Assembly: GCF_001544795.2 (NCBI RefSeq)
Contig: NZ_FCOI02000022.1
Coordinates: 1-64,000 of the forward strand
From: Caballeronia temeraria
GTDB taxonomy: Bacteria; Pseudomonadota; Gammaproteobacteria; Burkholderiales; Burkholderiaceae
DNA length: 64,000 nt
Direction: 5' to 3'
The first letter of the stretch is position 1. Every line of letters begins with the position of its first letter. The notes beneath the pieces were generated by a model, which did no database searches, was not told where the DNA came from, and saw nothing but the letters and a program-made list of their open reading frames with translations. Positions 42,765-50,760 of this stretch are shown piece after piece. The position numbers and the translations under genes are program-made.

Positions 42765-43532
42765 TTACTGCGCCGACAGATAGAACGCCTGGTCGCGCTG
42801 CGGCGTCACGCCGACGATCGTGAGCTGGCCGTTCACGACGGTCGCTTCGGCAGACATCGACATATTGTCGAGCGAACACAACGAGCCCGTGAAATTCAAC
42901 GTGCCGTCGAGAAGATGCTTGCCGGTCGAGCGCGGTTTGAAGCTGCCGGTGAACGCGCAGGCGCTCTGCGTGCCTCTCGCCGTGCCGTCGGCCGCGAACG
43001 TGATCGTCGAGGCGGGCGTGACGCCCGTCGCGCTATTCCACGTGCGCGCGACATCGCTGATGCCGATCGGCGTGTCGTAAGTCGTGTTGTAGTTGCCGTT
43101 GAAACTCGTGGCGGTCGTGTCCGGGCTCACGAAAAGGCTCGTCGTCGCGGTGAGCGTGCTCTTCGTGGAGAACGTGCCGGACAACGTTCCGCCCCGGATC
43201 GCGCCGAGACTGTGGAAGCCGACCGTCGCAGGATCCGTGAACGCGCCGTCCGTTGCCGTCATGATGCCTTCGATCAGCCACACGAACGAACCGCCCTGCG
43301 TGTAGATGCTGAAGTACTGGCCGTTTTCGAGAACGATGGTCTGCGCCGCAATCGACTGCGACGAATTCACCGATCCGTACCAGATGCCTTCCGGCAACGC
43401 ATGAGACGGATTGGCCACGCAGGACTTCGTCAGATTGCTCAGGTCCGTCACGCACGTCTTGTCGTCGTTACCGCCGCCGCACGCGGCGAGTATCGGCAGG
43501 GCGAGCAGCATCAGCTTCGAAAAGCGTTTCAT
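42765..43532 (-). CDS. hypothetical lipoprotein
   Basis: This 255-residue protein has a lipoprotein signal (MKRFSKLMLLALPILAAC, lipidated C18). The mature part is beta-rich with many Thr, Ser and Gly (TATDGAFTDPATVGFHSLGAIRGGTLSGTFSTKSTL) and scattered Cys. No known domain was recognised. It probably sits on the inner leaflet of the outer membrane. It precedes, in the same direction, no obvious partner. Confidence 0.75.
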   Translation of the reverse strand: MKRFSKLMLLALPILAACGGGNDDKTCVTDLSNLTKSCVANPSHALPEGIWYGSVNSSQSIAAQTIVLENGQYFSIYTQGGSFVWLIEGIMTATDGAFTDPATVGFHSLGAIRGGTLSGTFSTKSTLTATTSLFVSPDTTATSFNGNYNTTYDTPIGISDVARTWNSATGVTPASTITFAADGTARGTQSACAFTGSFKPRSTGKHLLDGTLNFTGSLCSLDNMSMSAEATVVNGQLTIVGVTPQRDQAFYLSAQ

Positions 43533-43661
43533 AGCGTAGTCGTGGTCTTCAAAGTAAGCATGGGCTGCCGCTCGTTACGGCGTGCCGACAATGAGATAAC
43601 GGAACATTGCTGTGAAACTTTAGTGCGGGTCGCCACGGATCGATGTCCGCGAAACGAACGC

Positions 43662-44180
43662 TCAGAACTTCACTCTGAGCATGAAGCCGAGCGTGAACGG
43701 AAGGTCGCTCGAAGGGATCGGCGGAATCAGGATGATGTTCGCGCCGACGCGCTTGTAATCCAGCATGATGAGCGGCGCGGCGACCGGTCCCACCGTATGG
43801 TTATGGCCGATGCCGTAGCTGCCGTAGTCATAGCCGGAGATGAGGCCGGCCATCACCGCGAGCCTGATGTGGTTCCAGTGAAGGAAGTCCGGGCCCCATA
43901 CGCCGCCGCCATAGAACGACGGCTTCGAAAGCGAGTTGCGAAAGTATCCGCCCGTCACCGCCCATTGCGGCGCCACCCAGCATTCCAGTCCAATGCCCGG
44001 ATTGAACTGCTCGAAATCCTTGTCCGGATGAAAGTGATGCGAGGCGACCATCGCATCGACCCAAAGACCGTCGCCACACCAGTCCGCATGCGCGGCGGGC
44101 GTCCAGGCCAACGCCGCCAGCGTGACAGCCGCCGAAAAGTGCGCGCGAAAGGTTCGGAATCGGGACAGCCATGTGCGCAT
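43662..44180 (-). CDS. small outer-membrane beta-barrel-like protein
   Basis: This 172-residue exported protein has a signal peptide (residues about 1-33, ending AAHA). The mature part alternates aromatic/Gly strands (FNPGIGLECWVAPQWAVTGGYFRNSLSKPSFYGGGVWG; RLAVMAGLISGYDYG; LIMLDYKRVGANIILIPP) and ends with an aromatic Phe (LGFMLRVKF), as outer-membrane barrels do. It resembles conserved hypothetical barrels and acyloxyacyl hydrolase/PagP-sized proteins, but no catalytic motif is clear. The ATG at 44180 has GGAG upstream. Confidence 0.68.
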   Translation of the reverse strand: MRTWLSRFRTFRAHFSAAVTLAALAWTPAAHADWCGDGLWVDAMVASHHFHPDKDFEQFNPGIGLECWVAPQWAVTGGYFRNSLSKPSFYGGGVWGPDFLHWNHIRLAVMAGLISGYDYGSYGIGHNHTVGPVAAPLIMLDYKRVGANIILIPPIPSSDLPFTLGFMLRVKF

Positions 44181-44361
44181 GTGTTCTCCGCCAAAGCGCT
44201 GATGCAATGGCGCCATTTTTTTGAGATGGAATCGAGGCGAACTCTACCTGATCGCGACATTTTCGTGTGTGCGGACGAAAAGCCCATGACGGCCGCGCAT
44301 GTCTTCACAAACTCGGCGAAACTTGTCGACGTTTCCATTTTTGTTTTCAAGGCAAAACGCG

Positions 44362-45000
44362 ATGAAGGTTTATAAGCGCCTCGTTCCTTTTATTGCAGCA
44401 ATCGCGTTGACGGCTTGCACGCCGCTGCAGGTAGTCACGCATCATGTGTCATCGAGCGAAACGAGCGTGCCGCCGGGGCGATATCAACTCGATCCGCATC
44501 ACTGGAACGTGAGCTTCGACGTCGATCATTTTCATTACTCGCGCTTCGTTATCCGATTCGACAAGACGACGGCGCAACTCGACTGGAATGCGGACGGAAT
44601 GCCGGCAAGCGCGGTGCGCGCGCGCATCGATGCTTCGAGCGTCAACACCAACGTGCCGCTGCTCGATCGCATGCTGAAGGGTCCGGACATGTTCGACGTC
44701 GCGCGCTATCCGGAGATCGTCTTCGTCAGCACGGCGTTTCAACGCACCAGCGACGATAAGGGCATATTGACGGGCGATCTGACGATACGCGGCACGACCA
44801 GACCGGTCACGCTGAATGTCACGTTCAACGGCCACGCGGTCAATCCGCTCACGAAGCAGGAAACGCTGGGCTTTTCAGCCGATGGACATTTCAGCCGCGC
44901 GCAATTCGGATTGACGACATGGTATCCGGCCGTCGGCGACGATGTGCACGTCGCCATTCAGGCAGAATTTTCGAAAGCGCCAGCGGATGACGCTCAGTGA
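44362..45000 (+). CDS. YceI-family lipoprotein
   Basis: This 212-residue protein starts with a lipobox signal (MKVYKRLVPFIAAIALTAC, C19 lipidated). It then has the YceI lipocalin-like barrel: PGRYQLDPHHWNVSFDVDHFHYSRFVIRFDKTTAQLDW, ASSVNTNVPLLDRMLKGPDMFDVARYPEIVFVSTAF and LTIRGTTRPVTLNVTFNG. YceI proteins bind isoprenoid/quinone-type lipids in the periplasm. The start at 44362 gives the signal peptide; codons before it are intergenic in composition. Convergent with tdh. Confidence 0.9.
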   Translation: MKVYKRLVPFIAAIALTACTPLQVVTHHVSSSETSVPPGRYQLDPHHWNVSFDVDHFHYSRFVIRFDKTTAQLDWNADGMPASAVRARIDASSVNTNVPLLDRMLKGPDMFDVARYPEIVFVSTAFQRTSDDKGILTGDLTIRGTTRPVTLNVTFNGHAVNPLTKQETLGFSADGHFSRAQFGLTTWYPAVGDDVHVAIQAEFSKAPADDAQ

Positions 45001-45019
45001 TGCACGTCACGCGATTCGC

Positions 45020-46057
45020 TCAGGCGGCGTCCGCGGTCCAATCGAGCACGACCTTGCCGCTGTTGCCGGAGAGCATCGTGTCGAAGGCGCGCTGATAGTC
45101 GTCGACGGGAAAGGTGTGCGTGAGGATCGGCGAGAGATCGAGTCCGCTTTGCAGCATGGCGACCATCTTGTACCAGGTCTCGAACATCTCGCGTCCATAG
45201 ATGCCCTTGATTTCGAGTCCCTTGAAGATCACCTGATTCCAGTCGATCGCGGTTTGCGCCGGCGGGATGCCGAGCAGCGCGACCTTGCCGCCGTGGTTCA
45301 TCGATTCGAGCATCGCCGTGAATGCGCTCGGCACGCCGGACATTTCCAGACCGACGTCGAAGCCCTCGGTCATGCCGAGTTCGCTCATCACGTCGCGCAG
45401 GTTCTCGTTCGCCACGTTGACCGCACGCGTCGCGCCCATCTTGCGGGCGAGTTCGAGGCGATAGTCGTTCACGTCGGTGATGACGACATTACGCGCACCG
45501 ACATGTCGCGCGATCGCCGCGGCCATCACGCCGATCGGCCCCGCGCCGGTGATCAGCACATCTTCGCCGACGAGATTGAACGAGAGCGCCGTGTGTGTCG
45601 CGTTGCCGAACGGATCGAAGATCGCGGCGAGATCGTCGGAGATATCGGGCGGAATCTTGAACGCGTTGAACGCCGGAATCACGAGATACTCGGCGAAGGC
45701 GCCTTCACGGTTCACGCCGACGCCGACCGTATTGCGGCACAGATGACGACGGCCCGCGCGACAGTTGCGGCAGAAACCGCACGTGATGTGGCCTTCGCCC
45801 GACACGCGATCGCCGATAGCGAAGCCGCGCACCTCTTGGCCCATCTCCACGATTTCGCCGACGTACTCGTGACCGACATGCATCGGCACGGGAATCGTCT
45901 TCTGCGCCCACTCGTCCCATTTCCAGATATGGATATCGGTGCCGCAGATCGCTGTCTTGCGAATGCGGATGAGAACATCGTTGTGGCCGACTTCAGGCCG
46001 CTTCACACGCGTCAAGGTAAGGCCGGGTGCGCGTTCGAGTTTGGCGAGGGCTTTCAT
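45020..46057 (-). CDS. tdh: L-threonine 3-dehydrogenase
   Basis: This 345-residue zinc-dependent MDR enzyme oxidises L-threonine to 2-amino-3-ketobutyrate with NAD. Catalytic zinc C38 lies in TAICGTDIHIWKWDEWAQ, followed by HVGHEYVGEI. Structural zinc cysteines are in CGFCRNCRAGRRHLC. The NAD-binding segment is VLITGAGPIGVMAAAIARHVGA. Length and residues match Tdh. It follows kbl on the same strand with a 104-nt gap containing a parS-type palindrome. kbl-tdh next to the replication region is an arrangement I recall from Burkholderia chromosome 2. Confidence 0.96.
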   Translation of the reverse strand: MKALAKLERAPGLTLTRVKRPEVGHNDVLIRIRKTAICGTDIHIWKWDEWAQKTIPVPMHVGHEYVGEIVEMGQEVRGFAIGDRVSGEGHITCGFCRNCRAGRRHLCRNTVGVGVNREGAFAEYLVIPAFNAFKIPPDISDDLAAIFDPFGNATHTALSFNLVGEDVLITGAGPIGVMAAAIARHVGARNVVITDVNDYRLELARKMGATRAVNVANENLRDVMSELGMTEGFDVGLEMSGVPSAFTAMLESMNHGGKVALLGIPPAQTAIDWNQVIFKGLEIKGIYGREMFETWYKMVAMLQSGLDLSPILTHTFPVDDYQRAFDTMLSGNSGKVVLDWTADAA

Positions 46058-46130
46058 TGCGTTTGATCCTGACGTTTGGTCTTGATGGTGCTGCTTCGAA
46101 GGTCGCGGGCTTGTGGCCCGTCCCTCGAGG

Positions 46131-46146
46131 CTTTATGCGCATAAAG
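46131..46146. other. parS-like palindrome (distal 1)
   Basis: CTTTATGCGCATAAAG, a perfect 16-bp palindrome identical to the copies flanking parA, in the gap between kbl and tdh, about 11 kb from parAB. Confidence 0.8.
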
Positions 46147-46161
46147 GTGGGCGGCGACGCC

Positions 46162-47364
46162 TCAGCGGATGACGCCGAGCGATCGGCCGACGCGCGCGAA
46201 CGCATCGACTGCGCGATCAATCTGCTGCGGCGTGTGCGCCGCGCTCATCTGTGTTCGGATGCGCGCGCGTCCCTTGGGCACGACGGGGTAGGAAAAGCCG
46301 ATGACGTAGACGCCTTCGTCGAGCAAGGCATCGGCCATCTTCGACGCGAGTTGTGCATCGCCGAGCATGACCGGGATGATCGGATGTTCGCCAGGGACGA
46401 GATCGAAGCCGAGCGCCGACATGGCGTGGCGAAAGTGCGCGCCGTTCTCGCGGACGCGCCGGCGCAGTGTCGCGCCTTCATCGCTTGCAAGCAATTCGAG
46501 CACTTTCAGCGATGCGGCGGCGATGCTGGGCGCCAACGTATTCGAGAAAAGATACGGCCGGCTGCGCTGACGCAACAAATCGATGACTTCCTGGCGCGCG
46601 GCGACATAGCCGCCCGAAGCGCCGCCGAGCGCCTTGCCGAGCGTTCCGGTAATGATATCGACGCGATCCAGCACGCCGCAGTGCTCCGGCGTTCCGCGTC
46701 CGTTTTCCCCGATGAAGCCGACTGCGTGCGAATCGTCGACCATCACGAGTGCGCCGTAACGATCGGCGAGATCGCAGATACCGGCGAGATTCGCGATGAT
46801 GCCGTCCATCGAAAAGACGCCGTCCGTCGCGATCAGCTTGAAGCGCGCGCCGGCGGCGTCGGCTTCCTGAAGACGCGTTTCCAGATCCGCAAGGTCGTTG
46901 TTCTTGTAGCGCAGGCGTTGCGCCTTCGAGAGCCGCACGCCGTCGATGATGCTGGCGTGATTCAGTTCGTCGCTGATGATCGCGTCTTCTTCGGTCAGCA
47001 GCGTTTCGAACAGACCGCCGTTCGCGTCGAAGCAACTCGAGTAGAGGATTGCGTCGTCGGTTTCGAGAAAACGCGCGATCGCATGTTCGAGTTCCTTGTG
47101 CACGGTCTGCGTGCCGCAGATGAAGCGCACGGAAGCCATGCCGAAACCATCGGCGTCGAGACCATTCTTCGCCGCTTCGATGAGCCGGCGATCATCCGCG
47201 AGGCCGAGATAGTTGTTCGCGCAGAAATTCAGCACGCCGGTTCCGTTGGCGAGCCGAATGTCCGACGACTGCGGACTCGCGATCACGCGTTCCGTTTTGT
47301 AGAAGCCCGCCGCGCGAATTTCATCGAGCATCGTGCGCAGATGGGAGAGGTATCGGTCTTTCAT
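46162..47364 (-). CDS. kbl: 2-amino-3-ketobutyrate CoA ligase (glycine C-acetyltransferase)
   Basis: This 400-residue PLP enzyme of the alpha-oxoamine synthase family cleaves 2-amino-3-ketobutyrate with CoA to glycine and acetyl-CoA, completing threonine degradation with Tdh. It has LNFCANNYLGLADDRRLIEAAK, MVDDSHAVGFIGENGRGTPEHC and the PLP lysine in ITGTLGKALGGASGGYVAA. The start at 47364 (MKDRYLSHLRTML) matches the family. It is divergent from a XRE-cupin regulator, with an 18-bp palindrome in the promoter gap. Confidence 0.96.
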   Translation of the reverse strand: MKDRYLSHLRTMLDEIRAAGFYKTERVIASPQSSDIRLANGTGVLNFCANNYLGLADDRRLIEAAKNGLDADGFGMASVRFICGTQTVHKELEHAIARFLETDDAILYSSCFDANGGLFETLLTEEDAIISDELNHASIIDGVRLSKAQRLRYKNNDLADLETRLQEADAAGARFKLIATDGVFSMDGIIANLAGICDLADRYGALVMVDDSHAVGFIGENGRGTPEHCGVLDRVDIITGTLGKALGGASGGYVAARQEVIDLLRQRSRPYLFSNTLAPSIAAASLKVLELLASDEGATLRRRVRENGAHFRHAMSALGFDLVPGEHPIIPVMLGDAQLASKMADALLDEGVYVIGFSYPVVPKGRARIRTQMSAAHTPQQIDRAVDAFARVGRSLGVIR

Positions 47365-47460
47365 CGCAATCCTTGTTCTTGGCGTGCCAATGCAATCCGC
47401 GCTTCCTGACGCGCACGCGCGGCCCTTAGCCCTGTTATAGTGCATCCATCGCATCGGACA

Positions 47461-47478
47461 CGTTCGATATTTCGAACG
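47461..47478. promoter_or_regulatory. palindromic operator between kbl and the XRE-cupin regulator
   Basis: CGTTCGA-TATT-TCGAACG is a perfect 18-bp dyad, followed by the related half-symmetric TTCCGATATGCCGAA (47482-47496). It is the likely binding site of the XRE-cupin protein. Confidence 0.68.
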
Positions 47479-47519
47479 TAATTCCGATATGCCGAACACT
47501 CTACGGGATCGATCGATTC

Positions 47520-48122
47520 ATGGCAAGCACGGGTTCAGACGGAAAAGTGGGCGACCTCGCGAGCACCGGCGCGACGCCGCCGCGTGTTGGAGAAATCATT
47601 CAACGCTTGCGTAATGAAAGAAAGCTGACGCTCGACGATCTGTCGCGCGCGGCTGGCGTATCGAAGTCGATGCTGTCGGAGATCGAACGCGACAAGGCCA
47701 ATCCGACGATCGCGGTCGCCTGGCGATTGACCAACGCGCTCGGCATCAGCCTGGATCAACTGTTCGCGCAGCAAAGACCCGCAGAAGCGATCCGCGTGGC
47801 CGGACCGCATGAAATACCGACGCTAAGTGGCGACAACGGCGGCTATCAATTGCGTGTGTGGGGGCCGATCGAACTGGCCGGAAAGTTCGAGTGGTACGAA
47901 CTCACGCTGCAATCGGGCGCCGCGCTGACGTCGAATGCGCACGAGCCGGGCACGCGCGAGCATCTCACGGTGCTGAATGGTTCGATGGAAGTGGATGCAT
48001 CGGGCGCGACGCGTCGTCTGAAGGCAGGGGAAACCGCGCGTTATGCCGCCGACGAAGCACACGCGATCCGCAACGTGGGACGGGCGGAAGCCAAGGCGCT
48101 GCTCGTGGTCATTCACGGCTGA
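47520..48122 (+). CDS. XRE-family regulator with cupin domain
   Basis: This 200-residue regulator has an N-terminal HTH_3 (RVGEIIQRLRNERKLTLDDLSRAAGVSKSMLSEIERDKANPTIAVAWRLTNALGISLDQLF) and a C-terminal cupin_2 (EHLTVLNGSMEVDASGATRRLKAGETARYAADEAHAIRN). Divergent orientation from kbl-tdh and the intervening palindrome make it the probable repressor or activator of threonine catabolism. The ligand is unknown (an amino acid or 2-amino-3-ketobutyrate derivative is possible). Confidence 0.9.
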   Translation: MASTGSDGKVGDLASTGATPPRVGEIIQRLRNERKLTLDDLSRAAGVSKSMLSEIERDKANPTIAVAWRLTNALGISLDQLFAQQRPAEAIRVAGPHEIPTLSGDNGGYQLRVWGPIELAGKFEWYELTLQSGAALTSNAHEPGTREHLTVLNGSMEVDASGATRRLKAGETARYAADEAHAIRNVGRAEAKALLVVIHG

Positions 48123-48141
48123 CGCGCCGACCGCCCGTAGA

Positions 48142-48157
48142 CTTTATGCGCATCAAG
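48142..48157. other. parS-like palindrome (distal 2, one mismatch)
   Basis: CTTTATGCGCATCAAG differs at one position from the perfect site, in the gap after the XRE-cupin gene, about 9 kb from parAB. Confidence 0.65.
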
Positions 48158-48190
48158 TTTGGGACGAGGCGTCCTCGCTCGCCAATGAAA

Positions 48191-48219
48191 AACGGGACGC
48201 GCATCGTGCACGTCCCGTT
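48191..48219. terminator. bidirectional terminator between XRE-cupin and csbD-like genes
   Basis: AACGGGACG, an 11-nt loop and CGTCCCGTT between the convergent genes, flanked by A-rich and T-containing stretches on either side. Confidence 0.7.
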
Positions 48220-48257
48220 CAAAACAGCGCTGGCATTGCCGCGCCGATCGACCCGCG

Positions 48258-48446
48258 TTACGGGTTCTTTTTCACACTGTCCTTCAGGTCTTCGCGCGCA
48301 TCGCCCACGCCTTTCTGAACCTTGCCCGCTGCCTGCTGCATGTCGCCCTTGACTTCCTGGGCCTTGTCGCCCGTCACTTTGCCGACGCCTTCGTTGATCT
48401 TTCCCTTGATCTGCTTGCCGACGCCTTCAGCTTGATCCTTGTTCAT
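48258..48446 (-). CDS. CsbD-family stress protein
   Basis: This 62-residue hydrophilic protein starts MNKDQAEGVGKQIKGKINEG, with CsbD-type repeats (VGKVTGDKAQEVKGDMQQAAGKVQKGVGD). These proteins are general-stress proteins (sigma-B dependent in Bacillus, YjbJ in E. coli). The start at 48446 has GGGAGA upstream; a longer open frame lacks a ribosome site. Transcribed leftward, away from the LexA-box gene. Confidence 0.93.
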   Translation of the reverse strand: MNKDQAEGVGKQIKGKINEGVGKVTGDKAQEVKGDMQQAAGKVQKGVGDAREDLKDSVKKNP

Positions 48447-48666
48447 ATCAGTTCTCCCGTGGTTTGCAGCGCTGTTGGCCGCGCAATGCCGTCGAACGAA
48501 CGCAGAAAAGAACGTCTGCGCGTTCCGCTCAGGAGATTTCCTAAGCATGGTTCAACGATGCGCTTTGTCGGTCGGCGCGCATAGCGGTGCATGTCTGAAA
48601 CGCACGTAGGCGGAATCGCACATACACCCGAGTCGACTGGCGCGACTCTATTTTCATTGCAACAAG

Positions 48667-48686
48667 TACTGTATATTTGTACAGTA
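48667..48686 (+). promoter_or_regulatory. LexA (SOS) box
   Basis: TACTGTATATTTGTACAGTA matches the CTGT-N8-ACAG LexA consensus, with additional flanking symmetry (TACTGTA...TACAGTA). It lies 30-49 nt upstream of the start at 48716, over the expected promoter. Confidence 0.87.
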
Positions 48687-48715
48687 CAATAAGACCGGTT
48701 GGGAAGGGGTGAATC

Positions 48716-49072
48716 ATGGAGACGAATGGCGAGAATCTGAGCAGAAGGCAGTTTGCCCGTGCTGTGCGTGACCTGGAGCGCATCACGCGTCAGATCGCGG
48801 CGCGATACATCGACAAAGGCGTGCCGCTGACCTGGCGGCTGTTGCATGCAATCGAGGCCGAAGCGGTGGCGGACCTCGGTTTTGCGGGACGGCATGAAGC
48901 CGCATTGCGCGAACTGTTTGCGCGTCCTGACGACTTCCATTTTCCGGAAACCGACGACGTCGTCGACGTCGCATCGTCCGACGCCTTGCCCGCCGTTTTC
49001 GCCTTCGCGGTGGACGCCTACGAACGCGCCGCACGACAGGGCCGACCGCAAGCCGTCATCGCAGCGCATTGA
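48716..49072 (+). CDS. SOS-controlled hypothetical protein
   Basis: This 118-residue soluble protein of unknown family has a positively charged N-terminal helix (SRRQFARAVRDLERITRQIAARYI) followed by acidic residues (FPETDDVVDVASSDALPAVFAFAVDAYERAARQG). There is no signal or membrane segment. The ATG at 48716 has an AAGGGG ribosome site. The near-perfect LexA box directly upstream predicts DNA-damage induction. Its location next to a replicon origin could connect it to replication control or arrest, but this is inference only. Confidence 0.8.
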   Translation: METNGENLSRRQFARAVRDLERITRQIAARYIDKGVPLTWRLLHAIEAEAVADLGFAGRHEAALRELFARPDDFHFPETDDVVDVASSDALPAVFAFAVDAYERAARQGRPQAVIAAH

Positions 49073-49139
49073 CGCGTCCCCGCCCGGCACGCGGCAAGAT
49101 CCGCGTGCTCTGGCACTTCTCAGATCGCATCGAACGGTT

Positions 49140-50573
49140 TCAAGGCGCGAAGTCCGCCGCCATGTCGGCATCGGAACGCGCTTCGAGCTTGCCATCGCGG
49201 CACGCTGCACGAAACACCTCGTAGTCCTTCTCCACCTGATTCGCGTAGCCGCGCCCGTAGCGCACCAGCACGTCCGCCATGCGATCGCTGGTGCCGAGAT
49301 AGCCCGAAATCTCCGGTGCGCATCCTCCGGATTTCGCGTGCGCGCGGGCGAGCGCCCATCCGCAAAGCACGGCGTATTCGCGAAAGACGTCGTCGGTGAA
49401 AGTGTCGAGTTCCGCGGAAATCTTCATGTCGCGCAACTGGCGGATGTACAGCCTGCGTCCGAGCGGCCCGGTCGCCCAGCCAAGAAACGGATCCGTCGCC
49501 GCCTGCATCAGACGTTGTCCGTGAACGACGCGCTGACCGTCGTGCTCGAAATCGTCGGCGCTTTTCGCGTGTTTCGCGTGTTTCACATATCTCGCGACAA
49601 CCGACGTCGATGCTTCTTTGATCTGCAAGAACAGTGGCTTGTCGTGATGATCCGTGAGCAGCACAACGAGGCAGCGCGTGCCGACACTGCCCACGCCGAC
49701 CACCTTGAACGCAATGTCCTGCAAGGTGAATTGCGACAGCAACCTTGCGCGCTCCGGCGTGAGCGTCGTCACATAGTCGCGCATCAGGGCCGCGACAATC
49801 TCCTCGCGTTTACCTTTCAGCGTCATCCAGCCGTCGTTCTTGTCGATCAGCGTGCTCTCGCCGTGAATGTGGAACACGGCAGGCGGCGCATCGCGGATAC
49901 GCCACGTGTCGCCGGTTTTTTCGGCGAGCTTCGGCAGCATCGTTTCATGCGTGCGCCGCGACGCCCGTTCGATACCGCGCTTGATGCGCCGTCGCACTTC
50001 ATCGTTTTGCACCGTCTCGTACATGCGCTCGAAGCTGATGCGCTCGTACCAGAGATCGAGCACGCTCATTTCGGCGTATTCGCGCAGATGCGTTTGATAG
50101 CTGCGCGCGGCGACATAGGCGAACTCGTCGGCGGCGAGATCGCTGTGGCCTAGATGCCGGCCGGCAATCGTGAAGCTCGCGACGAGCCGTTTCACATCCC
50201 ATTCCCACGGCCCGGGCGCGGTTTCGTCGAAGTCGTTGAGATCGAAGATGAGCGTGCGTTCGGGCGTCGCGAAGCCGCCGAAATTGGACAAATGACAGTC
50301 ACCGCAGATCTGAATGACGATGCCGCTGTCCGGTGTCGCAGCAAGGTCGTGCGCCTGCAGAATCGCGCTGCCGCGATAAAACGTGAACGGCGACACCAGC
50401 ATGCGGCCATAGCGCAGCGGGATCAGCGCATCGACACGGCCTTTGCTGCTTATCCGCAGCAGTTCGATGGGATCACGATCGACATCGCCGATCGTCTCCT
50501 GCCCGGCACGCGGCGTGCGCTCGCGCGCCGTGCGCCCCTTCGCGCGGCGTTCCTGCCAGGGTTGTCGGGCCAT
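49140..50573 (-). CDS. DUF2252 family protein
   Basis: This 477-residue protein has a phosphotransferase-like fold (DUF2252, related to aminoglycoside/choline kinases). It has RYGRMLVSPFTFYRGSAILQAHDLA, the nucleotide-kinase-like QICGDCHLSNFGGFATPERTLIFDLNDFDETAPGPWEWDVKRLVAS (an H-x-x-N then D, similar to APH HxDxxxxN and the metal Asp), and VGVGSVGTRCLVVLLTDHHDKPLFLQIKEA. The substrate is unknown; the family is widespread in actinobacteria and proteobacteria. The start is at 50573, with GGAG upstream. Confidence 0.9.
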   Translation of the reverse strand: MARQPWQERRAKGRTARERTPRAGQETIGDVDRDPIELLRISSKGRVDALIPLRYGRMLVSPFTFYRGSAILQAHDLAATPDSGIVIQICGDCHLSNFGGFATPERTLIFDLNDFDETAPGPWEWDVKRLVASFTIAGRHLGHSDLAADEFAYVAARSYQTHLREYAEMSVLDLWYERISFERMYETVQNDEVRRRIKRGIERASRRTHETMLPKLAEKTGDTWRIRDAPPAVFHIHGESTLIDKNDGWMTLKGKREEIVAALMRDYVTTLTPERARLLSQFTLQDIAFKVVGVGSVGTRCLVVLLTDHHDKPLFLQIKEASTSVVARYVKHAKHAKSADDFEHDGQRVVHGQRLMQAATDPFLGWATGPLGRRLYIRQLRDMKISAELDTFTDDVFREYAVLCGWALARAHAKSGGCAPEISGYLGTSDRMADVLVRYGRGYANQVEKDYEVFRAACRDGKLEARSDADMAADFAP

Positions 50574-50760
50574 CGTTCACTCCTTGTTGCTCTTTGCATT
50601 TTTGGATGGAAGGAAGCGGTATCAAAGACAGTAGTCGACGAAATGCACGCCCGGCAAGACAGTTATCGACACTTTGGCGAACACGCGCGCTTGACGTCAG
50701 GCACGTGAAGCCCGACGCTGTGCGTAGTGCCACACAGCGCGCAACGCGCCTTCGAACACC

